Assembly: GCA_022495005.1 (NCBI GenBank)
Contig: JAGYXB010001353.1
Location: forward strand, 1-64,000
Direction of reading: 5' to 3'
Source: Rhyacophila brunnea
Taxonomy: Eukaryota; Arthropoda; Insecta; Trichoptera; Rhyacophilidae
DNA length: 64,000 bases
The notes under the pieces are model-generated. The model saw only the letters and a program-made list of their open reading frames with translations, had not been told where the DNA came from and did not search any database. The stretch's first letter is position 1. Each line of letters starts with the position of its first letter. A program made the translations under genes and the position numbers. This document shows, piece after piece, positions 37,001-52,000 of this stretch.

Positions 37001-40000
37001 ACATTTTTGAGCCATGCATGCAGTGTTGCAATGTGCACGATAATACGTTTTATCGTTATGGTCGCGCCAAATACGTACTGCCGCCAGTAAATCCATGCAC
37101 ATAAACGGGCTATAAATAGTAATTGCAATACCGAATGAAAATACCAATACTGGTATTTCGGTATTTACAATACCGGTATTCTTGAAAAATATAAAAAAAG
37201 ACAGAAACCAATAAATATAGATATAAAAATCTCTTTAAAATATTAATATTTTCTCCCAAAAATATCTAAATGCATAAGTACCTACATATTTGTATGTAAT
37301 AATATAAAAATAGGTAAAGGCATTCGAATGGTCTTTCAATAAATTTATTTTACGAAGTGTTCTTGGATGTACCCCACTAATTCTACCTAATGTTTTATTA
37401 CACTTTTTACTCTTAACTACTTTACTTTTATCCCATAAGAAATAAAGCCAAACACAATATTGCTCACTTTTTTGTTAAAAAAAATAATTTCTCTATTATT
37501 CTATAAGCTACTATTGAGAAGATAAACATCAAACTATTTATTAGGCACAGCAAGTCCATTATAGTAGACTTACTATTTATTATAATATAAATTTAATATT
37601 CGCCACTAAAGATCTACCATCGTAAGTTGGCAGCCGGTCGAATTTGAAACTAAAATTGTCTATCGAGGATAAATTTGTTACAAATGCCATTTAATTTTAC
37701 AACATGTTTCTCGAATTATGGATTGCATAATATTTGTACAGAAATCTACTACCAATAAAAAATTATAAATTAACATTTTTTTGTTAGTTATGGTAATATT
37801 CTCAATGTCATACTAGCGCCCTCGCTGAAATGCCAATTTATGATGGTAGATCTATAGAGCCGAGGTTTCTAATGATTAGACAAACAAACAATAGGTGGGT
37901 ATTTGAGCGCAATTTCAGATACATCTAAAAATAGATCTGACAACTTATAAGATCCACAGGCGACTGGTGAAAATATTTGGATAAAATAAAAATCAGAAAA
38001 GTAGGTACCTACTTATAATGTAATAGTGTATTTGCACATGTTCTTACTGGTCACCAAGGTCGAAGGCCAACGGAAATAAACCAGATAGACAAAAAAATAC
38101 AGTCGTGCAATACCTTTTATATTAATTAATACATTTTATATCCACTTTCAATACCGAATATATCGGTATTGTCTGATTTTTAAAACCGGTATATCGGTAT
38201 CGAAATATCCTGAGATACCGGTTTTGAAATACCGGTATTGCAACCCTAGCTATAAAGCATGCGTAAACCTACTCGATGAAGTGATCAAATGTAGACATAG
38301 CTATTGTCTATCGTATCCCTAAATCAAAAATGGTTGCTGCTTTACACTGAAATGACTTCATATTTTAATTAATTATCGAACCTCACACTTACATATCATG
38401 TGGTATGTTTATAATAATAATATACTAACTTATTACAAAATTTGTAATGACATGAATTATTGTCAGCATTTAATACTGATTTAAAATTCAACTTTTCCAA
38501 ATCTAGTTGTAACACTTATTAGAACATTTATTAAATATTATACTTAATCTTTTATCTTATTTAACGCTGTAGCAGGTGCCTCCACCTCCTCATACGACTT
38601 CTGTTCCTGACAGACCCGAAGAACCAGAAAAACATATACCTACTCCTAAAGTGATGAAAGCGATGCTGCTCAAAGAAGTGAATGATTTTCAATTGGATTT
38701 GTATGATTTACTTAAACGCTGCCAAACCATCAATACGCAGGTATAAATAAATTATAAGTTTACTCATTTTTACTATTCAATTATATTTAATGTAATTATA
38801 ACAAGCAATGTTTATAAAAATCTTCAATTCACCATCAATATTATCCACTTTTATCCATTATACATATTTAATATATAGATTATTCATTGATAAATTGACT
38901 ACATATTCCTATTTTATTGAGTTGACCCTCATGCATGGAATATCACGAATCGCTGAACAGTATTCTGCGGTGTATCAGTTTTTTTACAAATTGTATTCTA
39001 TTATAAATATTCACGACTTGCAAGTATTGTAGAAAACAAGCAAAAAGCCCTGCAACAATGTAAAATATTTATTATATCGATTAACTATGAGCGACTAGGA
39101 GTGTATTTTAATTTCATAAACACACAATATGTCAGCATGATACAAGATTATTGCCATATGAATAAAAAAATGTATGAACATTAGTATTCCTTACTTGCCT
39201 TTAGTTATAGTTGAAACGTTTTGGAAAATATCAATACAGTAAAACCTCGTTAATACGAATTCCATGGGACCAAAAATCGAAAAAAAATTCGAATTATGAA
39301 ATGTATGGCGGAAAAATATTAAAATTTTGAAAAAAAAAATTTTGATTTTCATTAATTTCGTTTCCGATCATAGATGTGCCTACCGAATTGGGTCATAAAA
39401 TGTCAGGATTATTTTTATTACCTTAAAATAAGTAATTTAAAGTTTTTTAAGAAAAATCTGTCCAATTTTCAATGACTGGCTCATGAAATAGTGTACTTTA
39501 TTAAGATTTATTGAATATTCTTGTGTGCCAGGGATTCGAATTAAAGGTATGGTTTTATATTATGAAAATAATGTTAAAGGACTTATTTTTCGGGAAAATT
39601 TCGAATTACGGCGAATTTCGAATTATCAGTGTTCTTACTAATGAGGTTTTACTGTACATATTAAATGTTTTATATCTATCGGTCTGTATTAGATCGATGA
39701 GAATTGTACAATAAGAATAAGTACAATATAGGCTATATAATATTATAGCATTGCTTCTTTGCATTGCAGATTGGCACAGGCAATGAAATGAAATCAATTG
39801 CAACGGTCCTGGCACAGTCTGACCGGGAGCCCATCGATACGGTCTGGTCGGAAAAGGAGATCAAGCACCAGGTCATGATGCTGAAGCAGAATTTAATCAA
39901 GACGTGCGCTATCTTAGCGGAAGCCAGAATGCAACCAGAGTGAGTAAATTTCAGATGTGTTGTACATTTGGGAATGTATCGAATGGAAAATATCAATTTC

Positions 40001-43000
40001 CACGTATCTTATGATATTTTTATATGCAATTCTGTTAATTATTCTTACCTTTCTGATAATCTCCATTTTAGAGCACTGGAACTTGAGCAGTTGGCACAGT
40101 TGGATCCCGTGTCGGCCAATCGGATGATTTCGATCAAGCGGACTCTTTATTACATTGAAACGCAGCTAAAGCAAATTAACAATTCTCTCGACGAACAATG
40201 GGAAACATTTCAAGATGAGTGCAAGAAAAAAGTGAAGTTAGTGTGTTTTTAATTTTTCGACAATATAACACACGGTATTGTTTGTCATTCTGCGTTTCAG
40301 CTTGAATGTGACGGTTGGTTGTTGCTGACATTTTTTATTCTTATTGTTTACATATATTTTTACATTTTATTTATTGAATTTTTAATTTTATGTTAAAGTA
40401 ATAATGTGTCAGCAATGAACATGTTTGTTCAAGAATCAAGAGGAAAGTAACATTCTCGCAAAGCATGCCAAACATTCAAAAAATATGCATCAAATGTAAA
40501 ATCGAGATTTCATTGCATGTATGTGCTCTGTTTTCAATAACTCAATTCTCATACAATAGCTACACACTGGCGAATAGTGGAGGAGGCTATGGAGATCTGA
40601 CATCAATTATAGTGCACATTGAATTTTGTCAGTCATACTTATTTGTTTTCATTGAACTAAGAATACAAATAGCATTTGTTGTTGGTTAGTTGTTAAAATT
40701 TAATGCCATAATTTTAGATATTATATATTTATAGAAGAATATTTTTTATTTATTATGGCTTGGTTTCGGTAGGGCTTAATAAGTTAAAAAAAACTAACTA
40801 ACACAATTTGTAATATGTATTCTTAATTCAACAAAAACAAATAAATGTGACTGAAAAGGTGTGCACTATTTTTGAGGGAATGCCCGGATTGTCAGATGTT
40901 GGCCATTTTCTCAACCTATTAGGTTCATACTCTCGACTCCAAACACACGATGAAAAGCAATAAGTGTATTTGCATGACATTATAAGCCGACGCGTTAGTT
41001 GCTCGGCTATCATAGGTTTGGTTTAGGCAGTCTTAGATTCAATTTTTATAACTAATCAACAAGATCTGAACTTTTGTATTCTTAGTTCAATGAAAACAAA
41101 TAAGTTTGTCTGACAGTCTGAAGTGTAGTTTGCAGCCTACCTCCACCCTTCCTCACTGGCTACACACTAACTCATCGATTTTTTTTAACAGAATAAAATA
41201 TTTATTCCCCAGTGCCCTCCGAGACATGGGTGACAAAGACGTGATGAAGATGCCCACGATGGACAAAGTGTACCAACCGCTGGTGAGGCAGCACGATATC
41301 CTCACTCGCCAGCAGTGCATGGTGAAAGCTCTCCAAAAGTCTATGGAATCCATCAAGCCGCAGATCTACAACAACAAAACCGGCCGACCACTCTTGTCTA
41401 CAAAGGCTTTCAGTAACAGGTGCATATGGAACGTTTAATCCTCTAAAATAACATTTGGTAAAGGTTCTTTCATGCTGGAAAGTCCATGTCAATTTTCTAT
41501 GTGACAGTTCGAGGTAAAGATAGTCAATAAATCGAATCATAACAAACCGAAGACATGTTCTATCTGTTTGGCATATTTGTGAAAATAGTTAAGAGCGTGA
41601 AACGGTAAATAATTTTCAACTCTATAGTTATATATCGCACCTATGTGCGACGAAATTTTGGACTCACTGGCAATCGGAGAGCGAAAGTCGAGCTGTGAAC
41701 ACGTCAATTTGTTTCGTGATGGCGACGGGGGTATTAATTCTTGAATCGTGTAAAGATGACTAAAAAACGTTACCCACTTGAAAAAGAAAACATGTCAATG
41801 AATATATTATTATTGTTACTAATAGAACAATAAACAGAACATTAAATGAACGCATGTTGAATTTTTCTGACAAATTATGTTTTATTCTGCAGGCATCGTT
41901 TGCACAATCTTCGCGTCGTGTAGTCACGATCGTTTTAGACCGTGCCCCAGCTAATGTATAGCCTGAATAATACTGAGAAATACTGTTACACGTGCATGGA
42001 TTTACTTGCACTAATAGTCTGTATTTTAAACAATCGCGGTAATAACTGTTTACATGTAAAAGTGTTGACTGTCTCACCTTGCCCCGCCTCCTCGGCTTGT
42101 TGCTGAAAAAGTAACCTACCTCGTTGAAGTGGAGAATACGTCTTTTGACGCTGGATGCAGCATCGACCACCTGGCAGCGAAAGTGGAATGAATCTACCAA
42201 GGGCCGGGACACATATTTGTTCTTCCCGGATATTAAATGGCAATTGGAGATAACCAGGTTGACACACCAGTCAATTTTTGACAGGTCACGGTGGGTTTGC
42301 TGCCATGCTCTTTGAGCTTGGACTATAAAAACAGGATGCAAACCACATCCTCTGGGAATATCCGAGAATGTGCCCCGAGAGGGAAGAGTTATTCGAGTCG
42401 GTCCAACCAGCTGTTGGGCCCATCGGGCCGTCCGACCTGATCGCCACAAAGGCCAATTATCTTGCATTTTAAAAATTTGCGGCGTCTTCACATAATTTTT
42501 GCTGTCCGTATGATTAGCTTCGTTTTTTTGTTATATTTATTAAATTCCTTTCTTTTTTGTTAATTTCCTTGTGCCTTTTCTCTCCCTGGCACTTTGCATT
42601 AGAGGAAAATCAGTGTATAAATGTAAAGCTTGCAATTTGAGACATTTCACATTTTAAAGTGTTTTAATTAATATATATCTGTACATTAGAGGATGAACCA
42701 CGGAAGTCCAGTTTTTACCGTTTCTGAGTTAAATATGCAGAAAATTTTCTTTTATTTCATTACATAAATGAATGAAACACTGAAGTCCATAAGTAGTAAA
42801 TTAACCGATATAGCTAATTAAAAAATCACTGAAGTCCAATTCACTTTAGTGCATAAACAACGGGTGTCCTTTTTACGATGTTTATGCTCTAAGAAAAATG
42901 TTAATAAACCATTATAATAATTCCATAAACACGGAAGTCCAACAAACGTTAGGTAGGTACGTATTATCTATACTATTATTTTCGTTTTTCTTTGTAAAAA

Positions 43001-46000
43001 TCCACACGCGCAGTCGGATTTCGACAAAATTTGGACAGTAGTGCTGGAGTGCGTGGTCGGGGTCTCAAATTTCAGATTTAACCCGTTGCAACCCGGGGAC
43101 AGTTTTACGGTTTTTGCAGAAAAAAAGTCGCCGCGTACAAGGTCTTGAAACGCGGAAGTTAATGCTGCAACCCCCATTTTTTATTAAAAATGTCGCTAGA
43201 ATGTGTACATTTAAAAAATATTGGCGTTTATTTCAGCTTGATCGGAGGTCAAATGGCAAAGTTAGATTAGAAAAACTAATAACCGCCAGGTTGGCGCGGG
43301 CGACGTGTTACGCGTAGATCGGAATGCTTCACTCACGGACAATAATTGTATGTAGTGGCATCAGAGCCGGAGTGCGTGGTCGGGGTCTCGAATTTCAGTT
43401 TTAACCCGTTGCACCCCGGGGACAGTTTTATAATAATAAATAGAATTTGTACTACTTTTTTAGATATTTAAATGCAATAAATGTACAAAACAATAAAAAT
43501 CTAAAGTATTATATTTTTTAACTTTTTTAAATTCAATTCCTTGCACTCTACGTAACTCCCGGGCAGCGCCGGGATATGCAGCTAGTTATACATAAACAAG
43601 TATTACAAAAATGTTTAATTTATTCTCCAAAGAATATAACCACATGAATGAACCCAAAATTGTGGCTCTATCGCCATATACCTATTCAAAATGGATTTTC
43701 AATTAAATAAAATAAAAATTTAATTCGGGTTTGATTTGCCAAGCAATGATACCTGTGACGCTTGCGATAGCCCTAAGATGTCAATATTTCTTTTGAAGAA
43801 AAAGAAATTCAAAGACACCTTTTGGAAGACCACATACAGGAAGCATCTGCAATTAAATAAGATTGATAAAACTCTTGCAAGAGGAAAAATTACCAGTATG
43901 AAAGTAATAATGGTTGACTTTGAGAAGTTTTACCTACTCCGTATAGTTTCCATCTGAGAAAATTGTAGACTCTGAATTTTACAATTTACGATGATGCAAG
44001 TGGTGAGTGAGACACAATACTGATGTGGATGAAATAAAAAGTGGATGGGGTGGCAATAAGATCGGCTGCTGCTTGATGAAATGGGCATTTAGCAATGTTT
44101 TAGCAAATATTGAAGGGCTGACGATTTGGTATGATAATTAATTGCCCTGGCCGAAATAGGAATATCATGATTGTTTTTTCATATACATACCTGGTTTCTG
44201 AAAACCATTCCTACGCTGAAAGTCATAAATCACAAATTCCTATTACGAGGCCATACACACATGGAGATAGACACTGACCACTCTATAACAGAACGTCAAA
44301 AAAGATGCTGAACGGTATGCAGATTGTTACTCCATGGGATTTGGTTCAGTTTGTAGGGACATGTAAAAAAACAAGCCTTTTAAAGTTATTAACATGGAGT
44401 TAAATGATATAAACAATTATTGCTCTTTGTATGCATCATCTTCAGCTCCTTTTGTGGCTCGAAAAAAGAATATTGATGGCACACCTTTTTTTTTCTTTTT
44501 TATTTATATCTTAAGATGGCGCTGGTTATCTACGTTATAAGGCGAAGTTCTCCGATGAAAATTTCCAAACTGTGGACCTCCGATCTTCTCGCTCGCCGTA
44601 AAACGCCGCAAACTGTTTAAAAGCTGACAAATTTTCCCCCGTAGATACCAAGTCGCAATGGCCGATCGGTCCAACTGAGGGTCAAACCGACTTGAGAAGC
44701 TCTTCCCTTTCAACCGACATAATATGGGGACACTCCCAGAGGATGTGATCGGCATCCTGCAATTCGGCACATAAGCAAGTCGGAGATTCTATTAGGCCAA
44801 GAGCTTCGAGGCAAAACCACCGTATCCGGTTAAGATCTGCAAACTATGAAACAATGGATATCTCCAGAATTTCAAGAATTTTATGATAGAATTCCACATA
44901 ATTCCTCATCAGCTGATGTCCCGGAGAATGACCAGGAATAATTATCATTGCGTTGATTTTTTTCTAGAGCAATAATAAATTTCAAATAATCTTGTACTTA
45001 TGTAAATTAAAAAATATATAATTCCTTTTCATATTTAGACTTACTGAAATATTTTGTGTATTTATAATAAAATAATTATTAATAATATGATGCACAGTAA
45101 ATAAAAATAATTTATTTCTACCTATATGGACTTCCGTGTATTATCTATAGGTGAAGTATTGCTTAGTGGTACTTCTACATTATATGTTAGAACATAAAAC
45201 ACGGAAGTCCATTAATTTATTAATTCTAAATAATTTGGTATTTCTATCTATACTATGGTCAAAAATAAATTTAATTATGAATAATACCGTTTACAGGCCC
45301 TAATTACTATAGTTCTTTAAAAAGTTATAGAGTTTCAAACATTTAACCTACACTAAAATCACTCTCCTGAACAAAAGTCCAAACGTGACTTCCGTGGTTC
45401 ATCCTCTAACGCATGGTTTCCCAAACTATGGCGAATATTGAGTGGGCCCTCGCCACTGTATACATGAATTCAAAAAAATAGGAAGTGATAAATTTGATAT
45501 TTCATTCCGCTATTTATAATTCCTAAAAATTGAAATAAATTAAGTTACGAAATTCTGGCTCTCAGTTGCCCTTGCCTGTTCGATGAAGCTATGAAAGTCT
45601 TCCTCCTCTTTACTACCTCATATCTATGTGAGGTCGGATTTTCGCCTATGGTTAACATTAAAACTAAATACCGAAATAAATTGGATATATCAAACTCACT
45701 GCGATTAAAAGTAACTAAAGTTGAAGTTGATTCTAAAACTGTAATGAAGAAAAATAAGAAACAAATACATCCTTCCCATTGAAATAACTTTGTAAAAAAA
45801 CCTTGCAGGTGTAGGTATTTAAGTAATATATTTTTTTATTTAAGTTGTGTTTCTTATTTCAACAGTCTTTCATTCATATTGGTAAAACTTATAAAAAATA
45901 TTTTTTTTATTTCAATTAGAACAAATAAGACAGCATTAGGTAGTTCCACAACTCGCCACTAGGGAATCTGAGCGTTACCAATATTTATGCCCTCTTTTCT

Positions 46001-49000
46001 CTTAGACAGCTAAGAGGTGGGTCCCAAGATTGGAAATTTTTGTTAGATGGATCGGAGCCCAGTCAACTTTGGGAACCACTGCTCTAACGTATTGATATGT
46101 ATCTAAAAACAATTAGGAGAAAAATATTTTTTTATTTAAAATCAAAGATAAACTTAGAATTACAAAAACGTTATAAAATGTTAATTTGTTAAAGAATCCC
46201 ATCTTATTATTACATACATATTATGTGGTGATGTTTATTATTAAAATTTAGTTTATTAAGTTTTCTCTAACATACAGAAAAGATTTTTTGATATATTCAT
46301 AGTTGGTTATATCGATTTTTATAAAAAATCAAAATGTGTATAGGATGACATCCTTTCTATTTGTATCAAATCAAGCTTCAACACTGTGATCACACTGAAA
46401 TTATCTCCGTAATAAATTCTAATCGCAATTTTCCCATTTAATAATAATTATTGTCTTCCTTCTTCCAGTGAATCATTATCGACGCTCACAAAAAATTTAC
46501 TGAACCTAAGCCTGCAGCCAGCCGATATACTCGACGCCAAGTACAAAGCCATCAGCGAAAGAAAGGCAAAGTTTACAGCGAAAAAGCAAAATGCCCTCAG
46601 AGAAGTCCTTCTCAATCACAAAACGGTGCGAATCAAACCGGTGACAGTAGAAACTCCTGCCAGGCATCCTTCTTACTATGACTGTGACCCTTCGAATTAT
46701 CTGCCAGTGACTAAACCAGTGACACCTCAAGTCACTCCGACACCCGTGCCAGTATCTAATGTGACAGTCAAAGGAAATATTAGTATCCCCGCATCTAAAC
46801 CTACTCAAATCTTCTCTGCACCGATCGCCAAGCCCAGTGTTACGATTACATCAAAACCTCCACCGGCCCAGTCCGTCAGTAATGTGCCGATGAACTCGGG
46901 AATGTTCGCCGTGGCCAATAACAAGCCTGCAGAGGTAATCAAGAAGCCTGAAGTGTCCACGACTTTCACTTTTGGGAAATCGACTGCAATTCTTGATGCA
47001 CTTAAAGGGAAAAGTACGCTTTCCATCGTTCAAGCAAATCAAGCAAAGGCCGCCGGTAAGTTTACTGCATTGTTATAAATTTTTTTGAAGAATAATTGAG
47101 GGTCTGAGGACACACGGGATTCATGCTTATGGTTGACCAAATTATAAAAAATAAAGTTGATTGTAAAAAAATATATACAGTGGTGGAACACTAATCATCT
47201 ATAACCAGATGGTACCAAATTACTGAAATTGCCATATTACTGAAGTGTATAAAAACTGAAAAAAGATGTCATATAGAAAAATTTATTGGTCAACCATATG
47301 TTGTACCCATGGCCCCCACAAGGGGGGTCTCTAGCCTGGGGGCCCAGACTCAGGAAGGGCCCGGCGTTGCGAGTCGACCAGATAAGTGAGATAAATACAG
47401 ATCACGAATTTGCTCTAATAGTAAAAAAGTCGCCTGCGGAGTTATTTTACTTCAATAATAAATAATTAAAAATATTTGGTTGTACAATGCAATTTTTAAC
47501 TGTGTTCCGATACTCAACAACTCCATAATTCAAATAGATGTACATAATAAGGGCGGACGTGCTCAGCGTTGGTCAAAATGGAGCTTTTATTGTATATTCA
47601 AAGCATGATCCTGGACATTTAGACAATCTTTTTATATATTTTTGAAGCCTTATTATCCTTTATATTTATTTTAAACATTTGATGACTGCATAAAGTATTT
47701 TATTACATAAAATAGTATTCTTTTAAACCTCTCGCTCTAATGTTTTAGAATATAGTCATATTTCGGTACATGCATGTGCAGTGGTGTTAAGATTTTTTAC
47801 ATTTATTAATTTTTAAACGCATTTATAAAACCATCAGTATAATTTATATCGACATTATTAAAGTGAAATATTTACGATAAAAAATTATATTGATAATCTC
47901 TGTGATCCCAAATTTGACAAGAATTGAGGCATTTTATTATTCAAAAAATGGGCAAGATTAACACATTTGAAGATAATTCTAAAGATACTAATTATAAGCT
48001 ATGTCTTTGACCATTCAAGTGTGATAAATATCCTACGAATAATGATTGCTTTATAATAATTATTGACCTAAGAATAAGGTAGTGTTTTTTTGAAATACGC
48101 CATTTCTTTTGGCATTCCCCAGTGGTTAAGCTACAACATACGGCCGTAGCCATAAATTGACAAACTATAATTGAACGTAGTTATTCAGAATGTAGCCAGT
48201 CCACAATAATGTCGAGCTGAGATAATGGCACTTTAGTAACAACATGATTGTTAAAAATGTATGTAAAAATGTAAAATGTCAAATTGTAAATAGTATTTTA
48301 TTTCAAGAATAATGTTTTGCGGCTTGGCTATTTTCAGCAGAATGTAGAGAAAACCTTCTCGCATCTGATCTATATCAAATCTCATTTTTTTATTTTTTGT
48401 GGACTGGCTACTTTCTGCATAACTATGTCCAAATGAAGTAGGGAGTAAAATGATGTTAACGCGCGTGTTTCAACCTATCCGAAATTTTTTTTTTTTTTTA
48501 AACGGTACAATATTATATATACGGTAATAATCCACCCACGGTGGCCGCGCGGCATAAGCGTTGGACTACAAAGCCGTGGGTCCCAGGTTCGAATCCTGGG
48601 TCTGGCAAGTACAAAAATTGTTTGTGTCAGGGTATGGACCTAATAGGTTGAGCAAGTGGCTGACATCCATTTCTCGTAAAAAACAAAATCTGTCAATACA
48701 AACCTCCACTCTGTGGAGGCCCATATGATCCTATCAGGATCGGACATGGTCGAAAAAAAAAAAAAAATAATTATCTTCAAATGTGTTCATCTTGCCCATT
48801 TTTTGAATAATAAAATGGCTAATTCTTGTCAAATTTGGGATCACAGAGATTATCAATATAATTTTTTATTGTAAATATTTCACTATAATAATGTCGATAT
48901 AAATTATACTAATGGTTTTATAAATGCGTTTAAAAATTAATAAATGTAAAAAATCTTAACACCACTGCACATGTATGTACTGAAATATGACTATATTCTA

Positions 49001-52000
49001 AAACATTAGAGCGAGAGGTTTAAAAGAATACTATTTTATGTAATAAAAATACTTTATGCAGTCATCAAATGTTTAAAATAAATAAACAAAATACATAATA
49101 ATATAAAAAAAATACCAGTGCGGAAAACTGCTGATGCTTCACATCAAACGTAGGGCCTCGTAATATGCTCGATTGAGACCTAATGTAGTGCGAGGCGGGT
49201 TGGTGTAGAGGGGTCTGTGTTTGCCACACGTAATTATATACTGCGGGGCTCTAGGACAATTACACCCTAGAGCAGTGATCACCAAACAGTCGCTCACGAG
49301 CTACCGGTAGCTCACGGCTGCATTTTCGGTAGCTCACGTAGGATATTTTATCATGTATAAATTTGCATTCTCAAATTTTATTATTGGAATACGAAATGAA
49401 AACCTATCCATCTGTATCGTCAAAAATTTTCAAGAAGATGGCCCTTCATCAAAAATGGAATTGATAGAATTTCAAAGTGAGTTGTCGCTTAAGAGTAGAG
49501 ATATAGAAATAGACTCACAGATGTACATTTTGATAATTGCATTTGGATGGGAGTGACAAGGTACTCACCGACAATTGAAAAAATTGTGGAGGAAAGTGAA
49601 TGCCATTCTTTTCACTAATAAATTATTTTTACTTTTACTCACACTTATTTCAATATATTTTTCATTTATTATTTAGTTTATATATAAATAATTAAAGTAT
49701 GCATATTATGTATGGTACGATAAAGGACGATGATAAAAAGATATAAAGGAGGAATATGTATAAGTAGAGCTCGCCAGACAATTTCAATTTCTGAGAGTAG
49801 CTCACATCCTTGTTGAGTTTGGAGACCACTGTCCTAGAGCTAGACCAAACCCCCCCCCACTAATAAACCTCCTGAACAAACACCTCCCGTATATAAATAT
49901 ATTTTTGTATCAATTGTTGCGTCAAGGAAAATTTTATTTAAAAGTTTCTATTTTATACGGATAGATTAATGTCTGTGCATTTTTTTTTACATGGGTGTTA
50001 ATGTCCTGGTGGTATTAATTGTTCTGTTACAATACTACAGGATTATTATGTTGTCTAAATGTGTATTTGTTATTCTTTTAGTTTGTTGTATTATGTAATC
50101 GTTTACCTCAACCAAACAGGCAGTGTTCGCCACTGCTCTTTAATATAGTAGTTCAATTTCTGTGATTATCATTCCCAGGTCTTCAAGAACCTCCTAAACC
50201 TGAAATGAAATCGACAGCTCCGCCGGCAGTATTTTCCTTCACCACCATTGTTCCACAAAATCCATCGTCTACTGCGGCAGTATCGTCAACCGTGGCTCCC
50301 ACTAATGTTGCCAGGCAAAACGACAGTAATACATTTATGCTTCAGACTATATGCTCTCCGATCGCAAAACCATCAGGTAAACAATGTGCAGTAAATATAT
50401 TTTATGTCATCTTGATAATATGATTAAAACCATAATGATTTACATTAGTGACAAAGGGTGGAAGTAGACTGTGGGGATGCTATATAAATAGTGCACATTA
50501 AACTATGTCAGCGGTTTGGGTAGGCAGGGCTTAATTTGTAGATTGTTAAATTTGTATTCTTGGAGCGCAATGCAGAACCATCCATCTTGACTATAACGAT
50601 CTTTGCGATAGACACCATCGAGAGTCGCTAATGTTCGCTAGCATATTTCTTATGGTTGACTGTATCTTAACCAGCTGTGTTCGCTTTTTCTATTAAAAAT
50701 AATATGTACCATATTTAAAATTTCGCTTTTCCCTAGTTTAGGTATTTTTTTTTAATTGTCAAACTATGTCAAAAATATAACAACGGTGCAATATAAATGC
50801 ATTAACTATAAATGCACAATTAATATTTAATTATAATACTTTTTCCGTTATCAGTGGTTATTAGAGGTTTCGCAGGCTGCGTATTTTTTTTTTTTTTGAC
50901 ACGGAAACACTACCCTACTCAGGAGAGCCATTTCAGCCAGTTTTTCACTAAATGTTAGATTGGTCAGAATGTTTACAATCTGTAGGTCATATTGTCATAA
51001 TGAAACGATTATTCGACATCTCTGTATAATTTAAAAGATGCGTTCGAAATAATATATTATATATAAATAAATATATAGAATGATTAAAATGAATATTACC
51101 GTTATAGCTTATTTCAAATATCAATTGGAATATTGTTACCTATTTAGATAATAAGAGTCATTGCATAATTCTGTGTGCGAAAGGAAGAGGGCGATGAGTC
51201 TGAAATTTGGTAAAATGAGTTGAGTATGCAAAACTAACCTTAATGCATATATGCGTAAAGCAGAAAAGGGACCAGTCGAATTAACGCCGCTATGTAAGTA
51301 AATTTTGTATATTAACAATATGCGATGATTTATTTTTCGTAATATTTCGAAAGCATAAATGCGTTGAATGTAATCATCTCGCAGGGAAACTTTAGTTTTT
51401 GTCACACGCCGAAAGGAAGACAGCGTTGAGTCGCGACAACGCCGTATTGCTTTCGACCATTGGCTCTGTTCACACCAGTTCGAGTTAAACGTCATCGAGT
51501 CATCTCTATTTGCTGTTCCCGCTTTTAGGCTGTCAAACGTTAAAGTTGGTTATTGTTCTATCTACAGTTCATTTTTGATAGTAATAATATACTTATTACT
51601 ATGTCTCGTGAAATAATCGAATTAATCATGAGGCGTGCGAAGGAAATGTCTCAAAATAATACAGGTAAGTAAACGTCCTAACATAACCTCGATATTATTG
51701 CAATCATTAAAGTGATGATAATTCTTTAAACCAACAATTTCAACGAATATTTCAATTTACTCATCAGTGCTGCACATATTATCATTAGCATTATTTTATA
51801 GTTTCAAATTACATTATCATCTTCCATTAGTGCAGTCATAATGAATTGATTTTTGAAGTGATAGTATTACAAGGAAGGTTATTTTAGGTACCTATATTTA
51901 TCTTTGTTTACTATTGATTATGTTTGTGTTATTGCAGTTACTAAATTGACTACTAATTATGATATACTGAATGCTTCTCGGACCAGTAGTCTTACTGAAG

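Larger units (their letters stand above)
42686..45409 (+). mobile_element. TIR DNA transposon with CACGGAAGTCCA motifs and decayed transposase
   Basis: Ends TTAGAGGATGAACCACGGAA and its inverse. The motif CACGGAAGTCCA or near variants recurs close to both ends (42,699, about 42,771, 42,828, 42,930; 45,127, 45,200, about 45,388), as transposase sites often do. Inside is a broken transposase (43,736-44,430), plus a later repeat (42,963-43,588) and an R1-like piece (44,504-44,840). The target duplication is unclear. It disrupts a fold-back element, so it is younger than that. Confidence 0.75.

Noticed and set aside
41760..42491. 243-codon minus-strand ORF
   Set aside because: It runs antisense through a dispersed repeat and an R1-like LINE fragment on the plus strand and has no domain of its own.
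48541..48610. Possible true tRNA gene
   Set aside because: A and B boxes are good, but the acceptor stem does not pair and a SINE body with A-tail follows; the same unit recurs elsewhere.
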